Positions 55,573-63,394 of a DNA stretch of 64,000 nucleotides are shown here, one piece after another. Numbering within the stretch: position 1 is the first letter of the stretch; each line of letters opens with the position of its first letter. The notes under the pieces were generated by a model. The model ran no database searches. It had not been told where the DNA came from and was given only the letters and a program-made list of their open reading frames with translations. The position numbers and the translations under genes are program-made. The DNA is taken from the NCBI RefSeq assembly GCF_900107925.1, contig NZ_FNUJ01000003.1:62001-126000 (forward strand). Direction: 5' to 3'. The stretch is from Amycolatopsis pretoriensis. Its GTDB lineage: Bacteria; Actinomycetota; Actinomycetes; Mycobacteriales; Pseudonocardiaceae.

Positions 55573-56724
55573 CTACAGCGGCAGGCCCGCGTAGTTGTCC
55601 GCGAGCTCGGTCATCGCGGCGGTCGACGTGACCGTGCGGCGCAGCTGGGACAGCTGGAGCTGGGCGTCGAAGTCGTCACCGTGGCGGTGCAGCATCGACG
55701 TCATCCACCACGAGAAGTGCGTGCAGCGCCAGACCCGTCGCAACGCCGTCTCCGAGTAGGCGTCGACGAGTTCGTCGTCGCCGGCGAAAGACGCCTTCAG
55801 GGCGCGGGCCAGCAGGGCGACGTCGGCGACCGCCAGGTTCAGGCCCTTCGCGCCGGTCGGCGGCACGATGTGGGCCGCGTCCCCGGCCAGGTAGAGGTTG
55901 CCGTGCCGCATCGGCGTCGTCACGAAGCTGCGCATCGGCAGGACGCTCTTTTCGGTGATCGTCCCGGTTTCGAGCGTCCAGCCGTCGACGCCCAGCCGGT
56001 CGGACAGCGCCGTCCAGATCCGGTCGTCGCTCCACCGCTCGATGTCCTCGTCCGGCGCCACCTGCAGGTAGAACCGGCTGACCCGCGGCGAGCGCATGCT
56101 GTGCATCGCGAAGCCGTCCGGGTGCCAGGCGTAGATCAGCTCGTCCGTCGACGGCGCGACATCGGCCAGCACGCCCAGCCACGCGAACGGGTAGGTCCGC
56201 TCCCAGACCTTCGGCTCCGGGACGGACGCGCGGCTCGGTCCGTGGAACCCGTCGCAGCCGACGACGACGTCCGCGTCGATCCGCCGTGCTTTGCCGTCAC
56301 CGTCCACAAAGGTCACGTACGGCTTGCCGGTGACGTCGTGCACGGCGACGTCCGAAGTGGAGTAATACGCCTGGCGGCCGGCCTTTTCCCGCGCCACCAT
56401 GAGGTCCTTGGTCACCTCGGTCTGCCCGTAGACCGTCACCGACCGTCCGATGAGGTCGGTGAAGTCGATGTGGTGGCGCTCCCCCGCCGACTGCAGGTGG
56501 ATGCCGCGGTGTTCCATGCCCTCGACGTCGAGCCGGTCGCCGAGGCCGACCTGCCGCAGCAGCTCGACCGTGCCCGCCTCGAGGATGCCCGCGCGGATCC
56601 GGGCCTGGACGTACTCGGCGGTCTGGCGTTCGAGCAGCACCGAGTCGATGCCGTCGAGCCCGAGCAGGTGGGACAGCAGCAGCCCGGCCGGGCCGGCGCC
56701 GACGATGACGACCTGGGTGCGCAC
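55573..56724 (-). CDS. pobA: 4-hydroxybenzoate 3-monooxygenase
   Basis: 383-residue flavoprotein hydroxylase converting 4-hydroxybenzoate to protocatechuate. GxGxxG in VVIVGAGPAGLLLSHLL, the DG motif VVGCDGFHGPSR, and the GD motif LYLAGDAAHIVPPTGAKGLNLAVADV; ERQTAEYVQARIRAGILEAGTVELL is specific to PobA. The GTG at 56724 follows AAAGGA; an upstream frame is open. Protocatechuate ring-cleavage genes are not in the window. Confidence 0.92.
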   Translation of the reverse strand: MRTQVVIVGAGPAGLLLSHLLGLDGIDSVLLERQTAEYVQARIRAGILEAGTVELLRQVGLGDRLDVEGMEHRGIHLQSAGERHHIDFTDLIGRSVTVYGQTEVTKDLMVAREKAGRQAYYSTSDVAVHDVTGKPYVTFVDGDGKARRIDADVVVGCDGFHGPSRASVPEPKVWERTYPFAWLGVLADVAPSTDELIYAWHPDGFAMHSMRSPRVSRFYLQVAPDEDIERWSDDRIWTALSDRLGVDGWTLETGTITEKSVLPMRSFVTTPMRHGNLYLAGDAAHIVPPTGAKGLNLAVADVALLARALKASFAGDDELVDAYSETALRRVWRCTHFSWWMTSMLHRHGDDFDAQLQLSQLRRTVTSTAAMTELADNYAGLPL

Positions 56725-56797
56725 TGGAGGAGTCCTTTCCCGCGACAGAGCCCAAAGCATCTCCCGGCGGGTCCGGCGCCGACCAGAGCATTCTCAT

Positions 56798-57535
56798 TCA
56801 GTGAGAGAGCATCCGCGAGATGCCCCGCGCGGCCGCCCGCAGCGCGGGGATCTGCATCCGCGCGTTCCGGTCGTTGGGGACGATCACCGACAGCGCCGCG
56901 ACGACGGTGTCACCGCGCCCGCGCAGCGGCACGGCGATCCCGGTCGTCTCCTCGTCGATGAAGCCGGCGCAGAACGCGTAGCCGTTGCGCCGGACATCGG
57001 CGAGGAACCGCCGCAGCCGCGCCGGGTCGGTCAACGTCGTGCGGCGGAACGCCTCGAGCGGACCGGACAGGACCTGTTCCTGCAGGTCGACGGGGGCGTG
57101 GGCGAGCAGCACGAGGCCGGACGACGACGCGTGCAGCGGCAGCCGGCCGGCCACCCGCGTCACGTTGACGACCGCGCCGGGCGCCGAAAGCCGCTCGACG
57201 AACAGCACCTCCCGGTCCTCCAGCACGGCGAGCTGGGTGTGGTGCCCGACGACGGCGTGCAGGTCCTCCATGAAGGGCATCGCGGCCTCGCGCAGCCCCA
57301 GCGTCGGCGACGCGCGCGACGCCAGCTCCCACAGTCGAACGCCCACGCGGATCCTCCGATCGGGGTCGCGGTGCAGCCAGCCGTGGCCGACCAGCTCGTC
57401 GACGAGCCGGGACGCCGTGGCGACGTGCAGTTCGGCGCGGCGCGCGATGTCGGTGACGCGCAGCGCCGGCGTGTCCGGCCCGAAGGTCTCGTAGATGCGG
57501 ACGATGCGCGTCAGCACGGAGTCGCGTTTTGCCAC
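56798..57535 (-). CDS. IclR family regulator (PobR/PcaR-like)
   Basis: 245 residues. HTH in ALRVTDIARRAELHVATASRLVDELVGHGWL, effector domain with LPLHASSSGLVLLAHAP and GYAFCAGFIDEETTGIAVPLRG. It lies directly upstream of pobA on the same strand. A small inverted repeat TCTCA-N5-TGAGA (56792-56806) overlaps its stop, 68 bp from the pobA start, and could be its operator. Confidence 0.88.
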   Translation of the reverse strand: MAKRDSVLTRIVRIYETFGPDTPALRVTDIARRAELHVATASRLVDELVGHGWLHRDPDRRIRVGVRLWELASRASPTLGLREAAMPFMEDLHAVVGHHTQLAVLEDREVLFVERLSAPGAVVNVTRVAGRLPLHASSSGLVLLAHAPVDLQEQVLSGPLEAFRRTTLTDPARLRRFLADVRRNGYAFCAGFIDEETTGIAVPLRGRGDTVVAALSVIVPNDRNARMQIPALRAAARGISRMLSH

Positions 57536-57539
57536 GTCA

Positions 57540-57573
57540 GGCAGTGTGCCCCACCTGAGCGGGGCACACTGCC
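57540..57573 (-). terminator. hairpin after the chitinase gene
   Basis: Perfect 13-bp stem (57540-57552 with 57561-57573) and 8-base loop, starting 5 bp after the chitinase stop and just before the IclR start. Confidence 0.75.
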
Positions 57574-57578
57574 CGGCG

Positions 57579-59345
57579 TCACGGCAGCGAGTTCAGGAAC
57601 GACTCGTGGCTGTTCTGGAACTCCCAGTTGTAGTACCTGTCCCAGTTGATCGACCAGGTCATCAGGCCCCGCAGCGCCGGCGAGGTACCGCCGCGCAGCG
57701 TGTACGAGCCGCATCCGGTGCCCTTGACCAGGCAGTTCACCGCCGTCTGGACGTCGGCCGGCGAGGTGTAGCCGTTGCCGGCGCTGACCGCGGCGGGCAG
57801 GCCGATCGCGATCTGGTCGGGGCGCAGGCCGGGGAAGAACTGGCCGGTGTTCGCCACGGTGAAGCCGGCTTTGAGCATGTCGGTCATCGCGATGTGGAAC
57901 TCGGCGCCGCCCATGTTGTGGTACTGGTTGTCGAGCCCCATCACCGGGCCGGAGTTGTAGTCCTGGACGTGCAGCACGGTGAGCGAGTCGCGCAGCGCGT
58001 GGATGACGGGCAGGTAGGCGCCGGTCCGCGCGTCACCGGCGCTGGTGCCGCCGTAGAACTGGTAGCCGACCTGCACGAAGAACGTCTCCGGCGCCATCGT
58101 CAGGACGAACCCCGAGCCGTACTTGGCCTTGAGCGACTTCAGCGCGGAGATGAGGTTGACGATCACCGGCGTGGTCGGGTTGCGGAAGTCGGTGTCACCG
58201 GCGTTGAGCGAGAGCGAGTGGCCCTCGAAGTCGACGTCGAGTCCGTTGAGGCCGTACTTGTCGATGATGGCGGAGACGGAGCTGACGAACTTGTCCCGCG
58301 CGGCGGTCGTCGTCAGCTGGACCTGGCCGTTCTGGCCGCCGATGGAGATGAGGACCTTCTTGCCCTGCGCCTGCTTGGCCTTGATGGCGGCGGTGAAGTC
58401 GGCGTCGCTCTCGACGTTCGGGCACTCGGTGGCCGGGCAGCGGTTGAAGCGGATGTCCCCGGAGGTGACGGAGGTGGGTTCGCCGAAGGCGAGGTCGATG
58501 ATGTCCCAGGCGGCGGGGACGTCGGCCATCCGGACGTAGCCGGAGCCGTTGGCGAAGCTGGCGTGCTGGTAGCCGATGAGGGCGTGCTTGGGCAGGCCGG
58601 TGTCGACGCAGCCGGTGGTGGTGGCGCTGGTGGTCGAGGTTTTGGGCGATTCGCCGGCACTGTTGTACGCCGCGACGGCGTAGCTGTGGGTTTCGCAGGC
58701 TTTCAGGCCGCCGACGGTGGCGCTGGTCCCGGTCGTCGTGGCGACGACGGTGCTGCCCTCGTAGACGCGGTACCCGGTGACGGTCCCGGCGCTCGCGCCC
58801 CAGCTCAGGGCGATGGAGTTGGCCGTGACGGTGGTGATCTGGGGAGTGCTCGGCGTGGTGGGCGTGCCGGGGGTGTTGCCACCGGGGCCGTCGAGGACGA
58901 CGTCGTCGGCGTAGTAGGTGCCGGCGCCGTACCAGCCGTGGAGGTAGAGCTGGGCGGAGGTCTGGGCGCCGGTGGTGAAGGTGAGGGAGAGCTGGTTGTA
59001 GGCGCCGCTGTTGCCGGACCAGGTCGAGGGTCCACCGGTGACGCCGAGGTAGACGGGGTTCCCGCGCACCCAGGCCGAGACGGAGTAGGTGGTGTTCGGC
59101 TGAACGGACACGGTTTGCGAGCACTGGGCGTAATCGGCACCGACGGGCGTGCCGGCGAGGGCGTAACCGCCGCTGTGGGTGGGGGTGCTGACGGCGGCGG
59201 CGTTGGCGCAGGTCCAGCCGGTGAGGGAGCCGGCTTCGAAGCCGGGGTTGGCGAGGAGGTTGGCCGCTTCGGCGGTTCCGGTGGCGAGTCCGGAGAGCGC
59301 GAGTATCGCGGCGGCGAGGATTGCGGACAGTCTGGAACGCCTCAT
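57579..59345 (-). CDS. secreted GH18 chitinase with carbohydrate-binding and FnIII domains
   Basis: 588 residues: signal peptide (SRLSAILAAAILALSGLATGTAEA); a jelly-roll binding module (NLLANPGFEAGSLTGWTC to DDVVLDG); a short Pro/Thr linker; a fibronectin type III domain (PQITTVTANSIALSWGASAGTVTGYRVYEGS); and a GH18 barrel from about residue 285 with SIGGQNG and the catalytic DxxDxDxE motif in NGLDVDFEG. Chitin hydrolysis outside the cell. GGAGGA precedes the ATG. Two DasR-like sites lie upstream, so N-acetylglucosamine-linked control is likely. Confidence 0.92.
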   Translation of the reverse strand: MRRSRLSAILAAAILALSGLATGTAEAANLLANPGFEAGSLTGWTCANAAAVSTPTHSGGYALAGTPVGADYAQCSQTVSVQPNTTYSVSAWVRGNPVYLGVTGGPSTWSGNSGAYNQLSLTFTTGAQTSAQLYLHGWYGAGTYYADDVVLDGPGGNTPGTPTTPSTPQITTVTANSIALSWGASAGTVTGYRVYEGSTVVATTTGTSATVGGLKACETHSYAVAAYNSAGESPKTSTTSATTTGCVDTGLPKHALIGYQHASFANGSGYVRMADVPAAWDIIDLAFGEPTSVTSGDIRFNRCPATECPNVESDADFTAAIKAKQAQGKKVLISIGGQNGQVQLTTTAARDKFVSSVSAIIDKYGLNGLDVDFEGHSLSLNAGDTDFRNPTTPVIVNLISALKSLKAKYGSGFVLTMAPETFFVQVGYQFYGGTSAGDARTGAYLPVIHALRDSLTVLHVQDYNSGPVMGLDNQYHNMGGAEFHIAMTDMLKAGFTVANTGQFFPGLRPDQIAIGLPAAVSAGNGYTSPADVQTAVNCLVKGTGCGSYTLRGGTSPALRGLMTWSINWDRYYNWEFQNSHESFLNSLP

Positions 59346-59374
59346 CGGGTCCTCCAGTCGGGGAGACTGGGTAT

Positions 59375-59389
59375 ATTGTCTAGACCAAT
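59375..59389. promoter_or_regulatory. dre-like site (DasR operator) before the chitinase
   Basis: TTGTCTAGACCA at 59376-59387 matches the streptomycete dre core TGGTCTAGACCA in 11 of 12 positions, 31 bp upstream of the chitinase start. Confidence 0.65.
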
Positions 59390-59396
59390 ATGTAAA

Positions 59397-59408
59397 ATGT
59401 CCAGACCA
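59397..59408. promoter_or_regulatory. second, weaker dre-like/chitinase repeat
   Basis: ATGTCCAGACCA shares 9 of 12 bases with the dre core and resembles the TGGTCCAGACC direct repeats known before Streptomyces chitinase genes. It starts 21 bp from the first site, about two helical turns. Confidence 0.45.
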
Positions 59409-59966
59409 ACCGAGGGTGAGGCTTGCGCAGCTGGATAACCCTGCGCCTCGACGGCTCGAACTCATCCGCACGTCTCGGCGGCCGTCGGGATCAACCTCGC
59501 TGCACCCGATCGCCCGGAGAGTCGGCCCTGCCACGCCCGGCGGCCCTCGCCGCCACAGATTCGCCGCGCGCCCCGGCGGCCCGCCGCCACGCGAACCGCT
59601 CGACCCCGCGATCCTCGCCAACCGCCACGGTTCCGCCCCAGCTCCCAGCAGCCCGCCGCGAAGACCTCCGCCAAGCCAAGCCCCACTCAACAGCCCTCCA
59701 CTGCCCGAACTCGCGCCTCAAAAGCCCGAGTTTCGCCTCACAGCACCCGCAGCCCAGCCCGCCGCACCTGGCGATCCCCGCCACCCTGCTCACCGCCCAG
59801 CCATCCCCGTCGCGGCTCCGGCCACTCCTGCCCCGACAGCCGGCCGGCCGCCGCGCCGGCAACCGACCCACCAGCGCCCGCAAGCCTCGCAGGCCCAAAC
59901 CGCGGCACCCGCCGCCGAGCGATCTGCCGCAGCTCGGCCGGTCTTCCGCGGCTCGTCGTACCCGCG
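59409..59966. other. 558-bp region without a supported gene
   Basis: Open frames exist on both strands, but all translate to Arg/Pro/Ala- or Arg/Gly-rich low-complexity text without ribosome sites or family motifs. No repeats or RNA structures stood out. It may be decayed coding sequence beyond the end of the P-loop gene. Confidence 0.5.
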
Positions 59967-60518
59967 TCAGCAGCCCACCAGGGACTTCGCCACCAGGCGC
60001 GTCCGGCCCGCACCGGCCCGGTCGATCACCTGCACGCTGCTCCACCCCGCCGGCACCCGCTCCGCCAGCAACCCCTCCCGCCAGCGCCGCACCCGCCGCA
60101 CGTGCCGGGCGAACGACCGCGGCCGCACCACTCTCCCCCGGCTGCGCTGGCCCGCCAGTGCCTGCGCCGCCGTCACGTCCAGGAACAACAGCCGCACCGG
60201 GCGGCCGCTCACCGCTCCCACCAGGGCCAGCAACCCGCGGGTCGAAGCGCGCGTCGACGGCTCGTGGACCACGATCGGCCCTCTCGCCAGCGCCCTTCTG
60301 ACCACCCTCGCCCGGTGCCACGCGTGGACGACCGGCCGGTAGCAGCGGTACGGCACCGATGGCACCGCCGCCGCCAGCCGCGTGCGGACCTGGTCGGAAT
60401 CCAGCACCACCAGGCCGGGCGCGGCGTGGTGGAGCATCGTCGTCTTGCCCGCGCCGGGCAGACCCGCCACGACGAGCATGTCGCGGGGCCCGAGTTCGAT
60501 GACCGTGGGCTCGCTCAT
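59967..60518 (-). CDS. P-loop AAA-type ATPase/kinase
   Basis: 183 residues. Walker A at 19-26 (GLPGAGKTTMLHH), then LVVLDSDQVRTRLAA and PIVVHEPSTRASTRGLLALVG, LLFLDVTAAQALAGQRSRGRVV, in the style of zeta-toxin/polynucleotide-kinase-like AAA_33 proteins that phosphorylate small substrates. The C-terminal tail is basic. Substrate unknown. No antitoxin-like partner is adjacent. Confidence 0.75.
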   Translation of the reverse strand: MSEPTVIELGPRDMLVVAGLPGAGKTTMLHHAAPGLVVLDSDQVRTRLAAAVPSVPYRCYRPVVHAWHRARVVRRALARGPIVVHEPSTRASTRGLLALVGAVSGRPVRLLFLDVTAAQALAGQRSRGRVVRPRSFARHVRRVRRWREGLLAERVPAGWSSVQVIDRAGAGRTRLVAKSLVGC

Positions 60519-60536
60519 GCCCCGTCAACGCCCCGG

Positions 60537-60562
60537 CAAAGGTAATGGTTCCTTTACCTTTG
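60537..60562. promoter_or_regulatory. inverted repeat upstream of the P-loop gene
   Basis: CAAAGGTAA and TTACCTTTG are perfect 9-bp arms with an 8-base spacer, 18 bp from the ATG of the P-loop gene. AT-rich against its background, so a likely operator. The rest of the 283-bp gap to 60801 shows nothing else clear. Confidence 0.5.
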
Positions 60563-60801
60563 CCTCACCGAGCGTAACCAAGCCCGGAGCAAACCCGACC
60601 GTACGGACGGCGCCACCCGGGAAGACGCGCCGATGTCACCTCCCGTGCCCGGTGTCACCCACTCGCCTGAAAACCCATGCGCGGCAAGGCATTCGTCGCC
60701 CGGGAACCGCTTCGGGTGAAGATCTTCCCGTTCCCTTCCCGGCGTCCGGATTTTCCCTATCTTCTGAAAGGGACGCTCGGCCTAGAACAGGGGAACTCGT
60801 C

Positions 60802-61224
60802 ATGACCCAGTCGCTCGAACTCCCGGTCCAGGAATTCTGTCTCGATTGGACGCTCACGGGCGACGAAAGCGGGCGGGTCGCCGTCACGCTCTCCGGGCAG
60901 GTGTCCCTGCTCGACAACAACCGGTTCTACAAGATCGACGGCGTCGTCTACGTCACCGAGGGTGACGCCGACATCCGCGCGGTCGGCAACCCGTGCCTGT
61001 CCGTGCGCCGTAACGGCGTCGAGAAGTCCGGGCGCCAGTGGGGCTGGGAGATGTGCTCGGCCCGCAAGCGGCTCGGCGCGCTGAACACGATGGAGGGCTA
61101 CTTCGTCCGCACCGGCTACTGGGCGCCCGCCGACCGCGCGATCCAGCTGGGCCTCTGCGCCGAAACCGGGTGGAGCCGGCGCAAGAGCTACAGCCCGCAC
61201 GTCACCGTCCGGATGGTCGACTGA
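60802..61224 (+). CDS. uncharacterised small protein
   Basis: 140 residues, no family recognised. It begins TQSLELPVQEFCLDWTLTGDESGRVAVTLSGQVSLLDNNRFYKIDGVVYV, has three Cys (FCLDW, NPCLSV, EMCSAR) and many aromatic residues, and reads as a compact beta-rich soluble protein without signal peptide. ATG follows GGGGAAC. Its 3' end overlaps the convergent kinase gene by 23 bp. Confidence 0.65.
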   Translation: MTQSLELPVQEFCLDWTLTGDESGRVAVTLSGQVSLLDNNRFYKIDGVVYVTEGDADIRAVGNPCLSVRRNGVEKSGRQWGWEMCSARKRLGALNTMEGYFVRTGYWAPADRAIQLGLCAETGWSRRKSYSPHVTVRMVD

Positions 61225-63394
61225 CCACTGTGGACGCGCGGCGCCGCGCCGCCGCGACCACGAGCCCCGCCGCGACCGCACCCGCGACGGCGCACCCGGC
61301 GCCGAACCCCGGCGCCGGCTCGTGCACCCGCAACACGCAGACGCACAGCCACGCGACGGCGCCGAACAGCAGGCCCAGCACCGGCCCGCCCACGGCCGCG
61401 CCGCGCCAGCGGTGGCCGTTGCGGATGGTCCGCAGCCCGGATTCGAGGTAGGCGAGCGCGAACAGCGCCAGGATCAGGCTGCCCGCGCCCATCGCGCTGG
61501 CCAGCGGGTGCTGGCTGGTGAGCAGAGTGAAGGTCTGGGTGACGGGTCCGGTTTGGACGGTCGCGGTGACCGCCCCGCCGACCACCCACCGCGCGATCGC
61601 CGGCAGGGTGAGCTCGGCGGTGAAGCCGTTGCCGGCCGGCTTCGCGACGGTTTCAGCCGAGCCGAGCGGAATCCCGGCGGCGGACAGGCTGATCGCGACC
61701 CGCCCGGGGTTCCCGGCCCCGGCGAGGACGAGCGGCGTGCTGAGGTCCACTTCGACCGGAGCGGTGACGCGGGTGTCGCCGAGCAACAGGGTGGGCGACG
61801 CCTCGTGCGGCAATCGGTCAGGGTTGAGCAGCGCGAGGACGACGAGAACGACGGCGGCGGCAGCGGCGGCCAGGCGGAGCCAGAGGACGGCGGCCTGGGA
61901 GCGGCTGGAAGGGTCGGAATCCGGGGCGAGGGTGCCACCGGCCGAGCCGGAGCCGGTGCCGCCGAAGCCGGACGCGGAGCCGGAGCTGCCCGCCGGGCTC
62001 GCACCGCCACCGGCATAGCCCGCCTGGAGACCGCCTGCCGAGCCGGAACCCGCTCCGGCGAAGCCGGCCGCGGCGCCCGGGTTGCCGGCCAGACCGGCTC
62101 CGGCCGCAGCGCCACCCGCATAACCCGCCTGGAGACCGCCTGCCGAGCCAGAACCCGCTCCGGCCGCAGCGCCACCCGCATAGCCCGCCTGGGGACCGCC
62201 TGCCGAGCCGGAACCCGCGCCGGCCGCAGGGCCACTGGCATAGCCGGCCTGGGGACCGTCTGCCAGGCTCGTGCCGCTGGCAGAGCCTGGTCCGAAGCCG
62301 CCCGCGGCTCCTGCCGAGCCAGGCCCGCCGGCGAAGCCGGCCGCGGCGCCCCCTGCCAGGCCTGCGCCACCCGCAGCGCCACCCGAGCCGGGGCTCGTGG
62401 CCACCCCACCACTCGTCGCGACGAGTGTCGCGTTTGGACCCGTTGGCCTTCTCACCGGCCGCGTCAGCTCTTCGCCCGGCGAAACCGTGGCCGAGTTCAA
62501 CCCCGCGATCACCCGGGGCGTCAAGTGCAGCACCGGCACTCCGGACCGCTCCAGCCACCCCGGCCCGTAAACCGCCGTCGCCGCTCCGGCCAGGTCCGCC
62601 GCGAACGACTCCGCCTCTCGGTACCGCGAGTCCAGCTCGCGGGCCAGCGCTCGCATGATCACGCCCGCGATCGGCATCGGTACGCCCGAAATCGGCTTCG
62701 GGTCGGTGAACATGTGCTGGCGCATCATGCTGATCGCGCCGCGCGTGTTGTCGAACGGCAGCTCCCTCGCCAGCAGCTCGTACAGCACCGTGCCCGCCGC
62801 GTACACGTCGGCCGCCGGGCTCAGGGCGTTGCCCATCGCCTGCTCCGGGGCGATGTACGCCGGCGTGCCGAGGATTTCGCCACCGTGCGTGACCAGGGTC
62901 GCGCCCTCGCTGATCACCCGGGCGATGCCGAAGTCGGCCACCTTCACCACGCCCTGCAGGGTGAACAGCAAGTTGCGCGGCTTGACGTCCAGGTGCAGCA
63001 CGCCCGCGCGGTGCGCCGCGTGCAGCCCGGCGAGCATCGCCAGGCCGATCGCGCACGCCTGCTCGCCGGTGACACCGTCGCCGTGGAACCGGCTGTGCAC
63101 GGTGCCGCCGTCGAGGCGCTCCATCACCAGCAGGTGCTCGCGGCCGGTGCGGACGTAGTCGTACACCGGCACGATGTGCGGGTGGTCCAGGCTGGCCAGC
63201 ACGCGCGCCTCGCGGTCGAACAGCTCGCTGCTCGCCGCGTGGTTGAGCACGTCCCACGGCAGCTGCTTGATCGCGACGTTCCGCCCGAGCGTCCGGTGCG
63301 TCCCGGCGAACACGACCCCCATGCCGCCTTCGCCGATCTCCGCCCCGATGTCGTACTGCGGCAGGGCGGCGACCAGCTCGGCCGGTGCGCTCAT
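61202..63394 (-). CDS. membrane Ser/Thr protein kinase with Gly/Ala repeat linker
   Basis: 730 residues. Kinase domain: glycine loop IGEGGMGVVF, Lys43 in AIKQLP, catalytic loop HLDVKPRN (Asp136; Leu replaces the usual Arg of HRD), DFG at 154-156, GTPAYIAPEQAMG. Kinase ends near residue 275. A ~150-residue linker follows containing a 20-residue repeat (GGLQAGYAGGAAAGAGSGSA). Then TM1 (VLWLRLAAAAAAVVLVVLALL), a ~100-residue external domain, and three more hydrophobic helices near the C-terminus. The start overlaps the stop of the upstream membrane gene (ATGA). Confidence 0.88.
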   Translation of the reverse strand: MSAPAELVAALPQYDIGAEIGEGGMGVVFAGTHRTLGRNVAIKQLPWDVLNHAASSELFDREARVLASLDHPHIVPVYDYVRTGREHLLVMERLDGGTVHSRFHGDGVTGEQACAIGLAMLAGLHAAHRAGVLHLDVKPRNLLFTLQGVVKVADFGIARVISEGATLVTHGGEILGTPAYIAPEQAMGNALSPAADVYAAGTVLYELLARELPFDNTRGAISMMRQHMFTDPKPISGVPMPIAGVIMRALARELDSRYREAESFAADLAGAATAVYGPGWLERSGVPVLHLTPRVIAGLNSATVSPGEELTRPVRRPTGPNATLVATSGGVATSPGSGGAAGGAGLAGGAAAGFAGGPGSAGAAGGFGPGSASGTSLADGPQAGYASGPAAGAGSGSAGGPQAGYAGGAAAGAGSGSAGGLQAGYAGGAAAGAGLAGNPGAAAGFAGAGSGSAGGLQAGYAGGGASPAGSSGSASGFGGTGSGSAGGTLAPDSDPSSRSQAAVLWLRLAAAAAAVVLVVLALLNPDRLPHEASPTLLLGDTRVTAPVEVDLSTPLVLAGAGNPGRVAISLSAAGIPLGSAETVAKPAGNGFTAELTLPAIARWVVGGAVTATVQTGPVTQTFTLLTSQHPLASAMGAGSLILALFALAYLESGLRTIRNGHRWRGAAVGGPVLGLLFGAVAWLCVCVLRVHEPAPGFGAGCAVAGAVAAGLVVAAARRRASTVVSRPSGR
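61995..62280 (-). repeat. 60-bp tandem repeats in the kinase linker
   Basis: Near-identical 60-bp units start at 62101, 62161 and 62221 (last one diverged); a separate copy lies at about 61995-62060. They encode the 20-residue Gly/Ala repeat. Unit length is a multiple of three, so copy changes keep the frame. Confidence 0.75.

Noticed and set aside
59423-60301. Open frame of nearly 300 codons on the + strand
   Set aside because: Arg/Pro/Ala-rich without motifs, and opposite the well-supported P-loop gene for half its length.
59967-60518. Zeta-type toxin-antitoxin pair
   Set aside because: No epsilon-like antitoxin gene is adjacent; only the P-loop similarity supports it.
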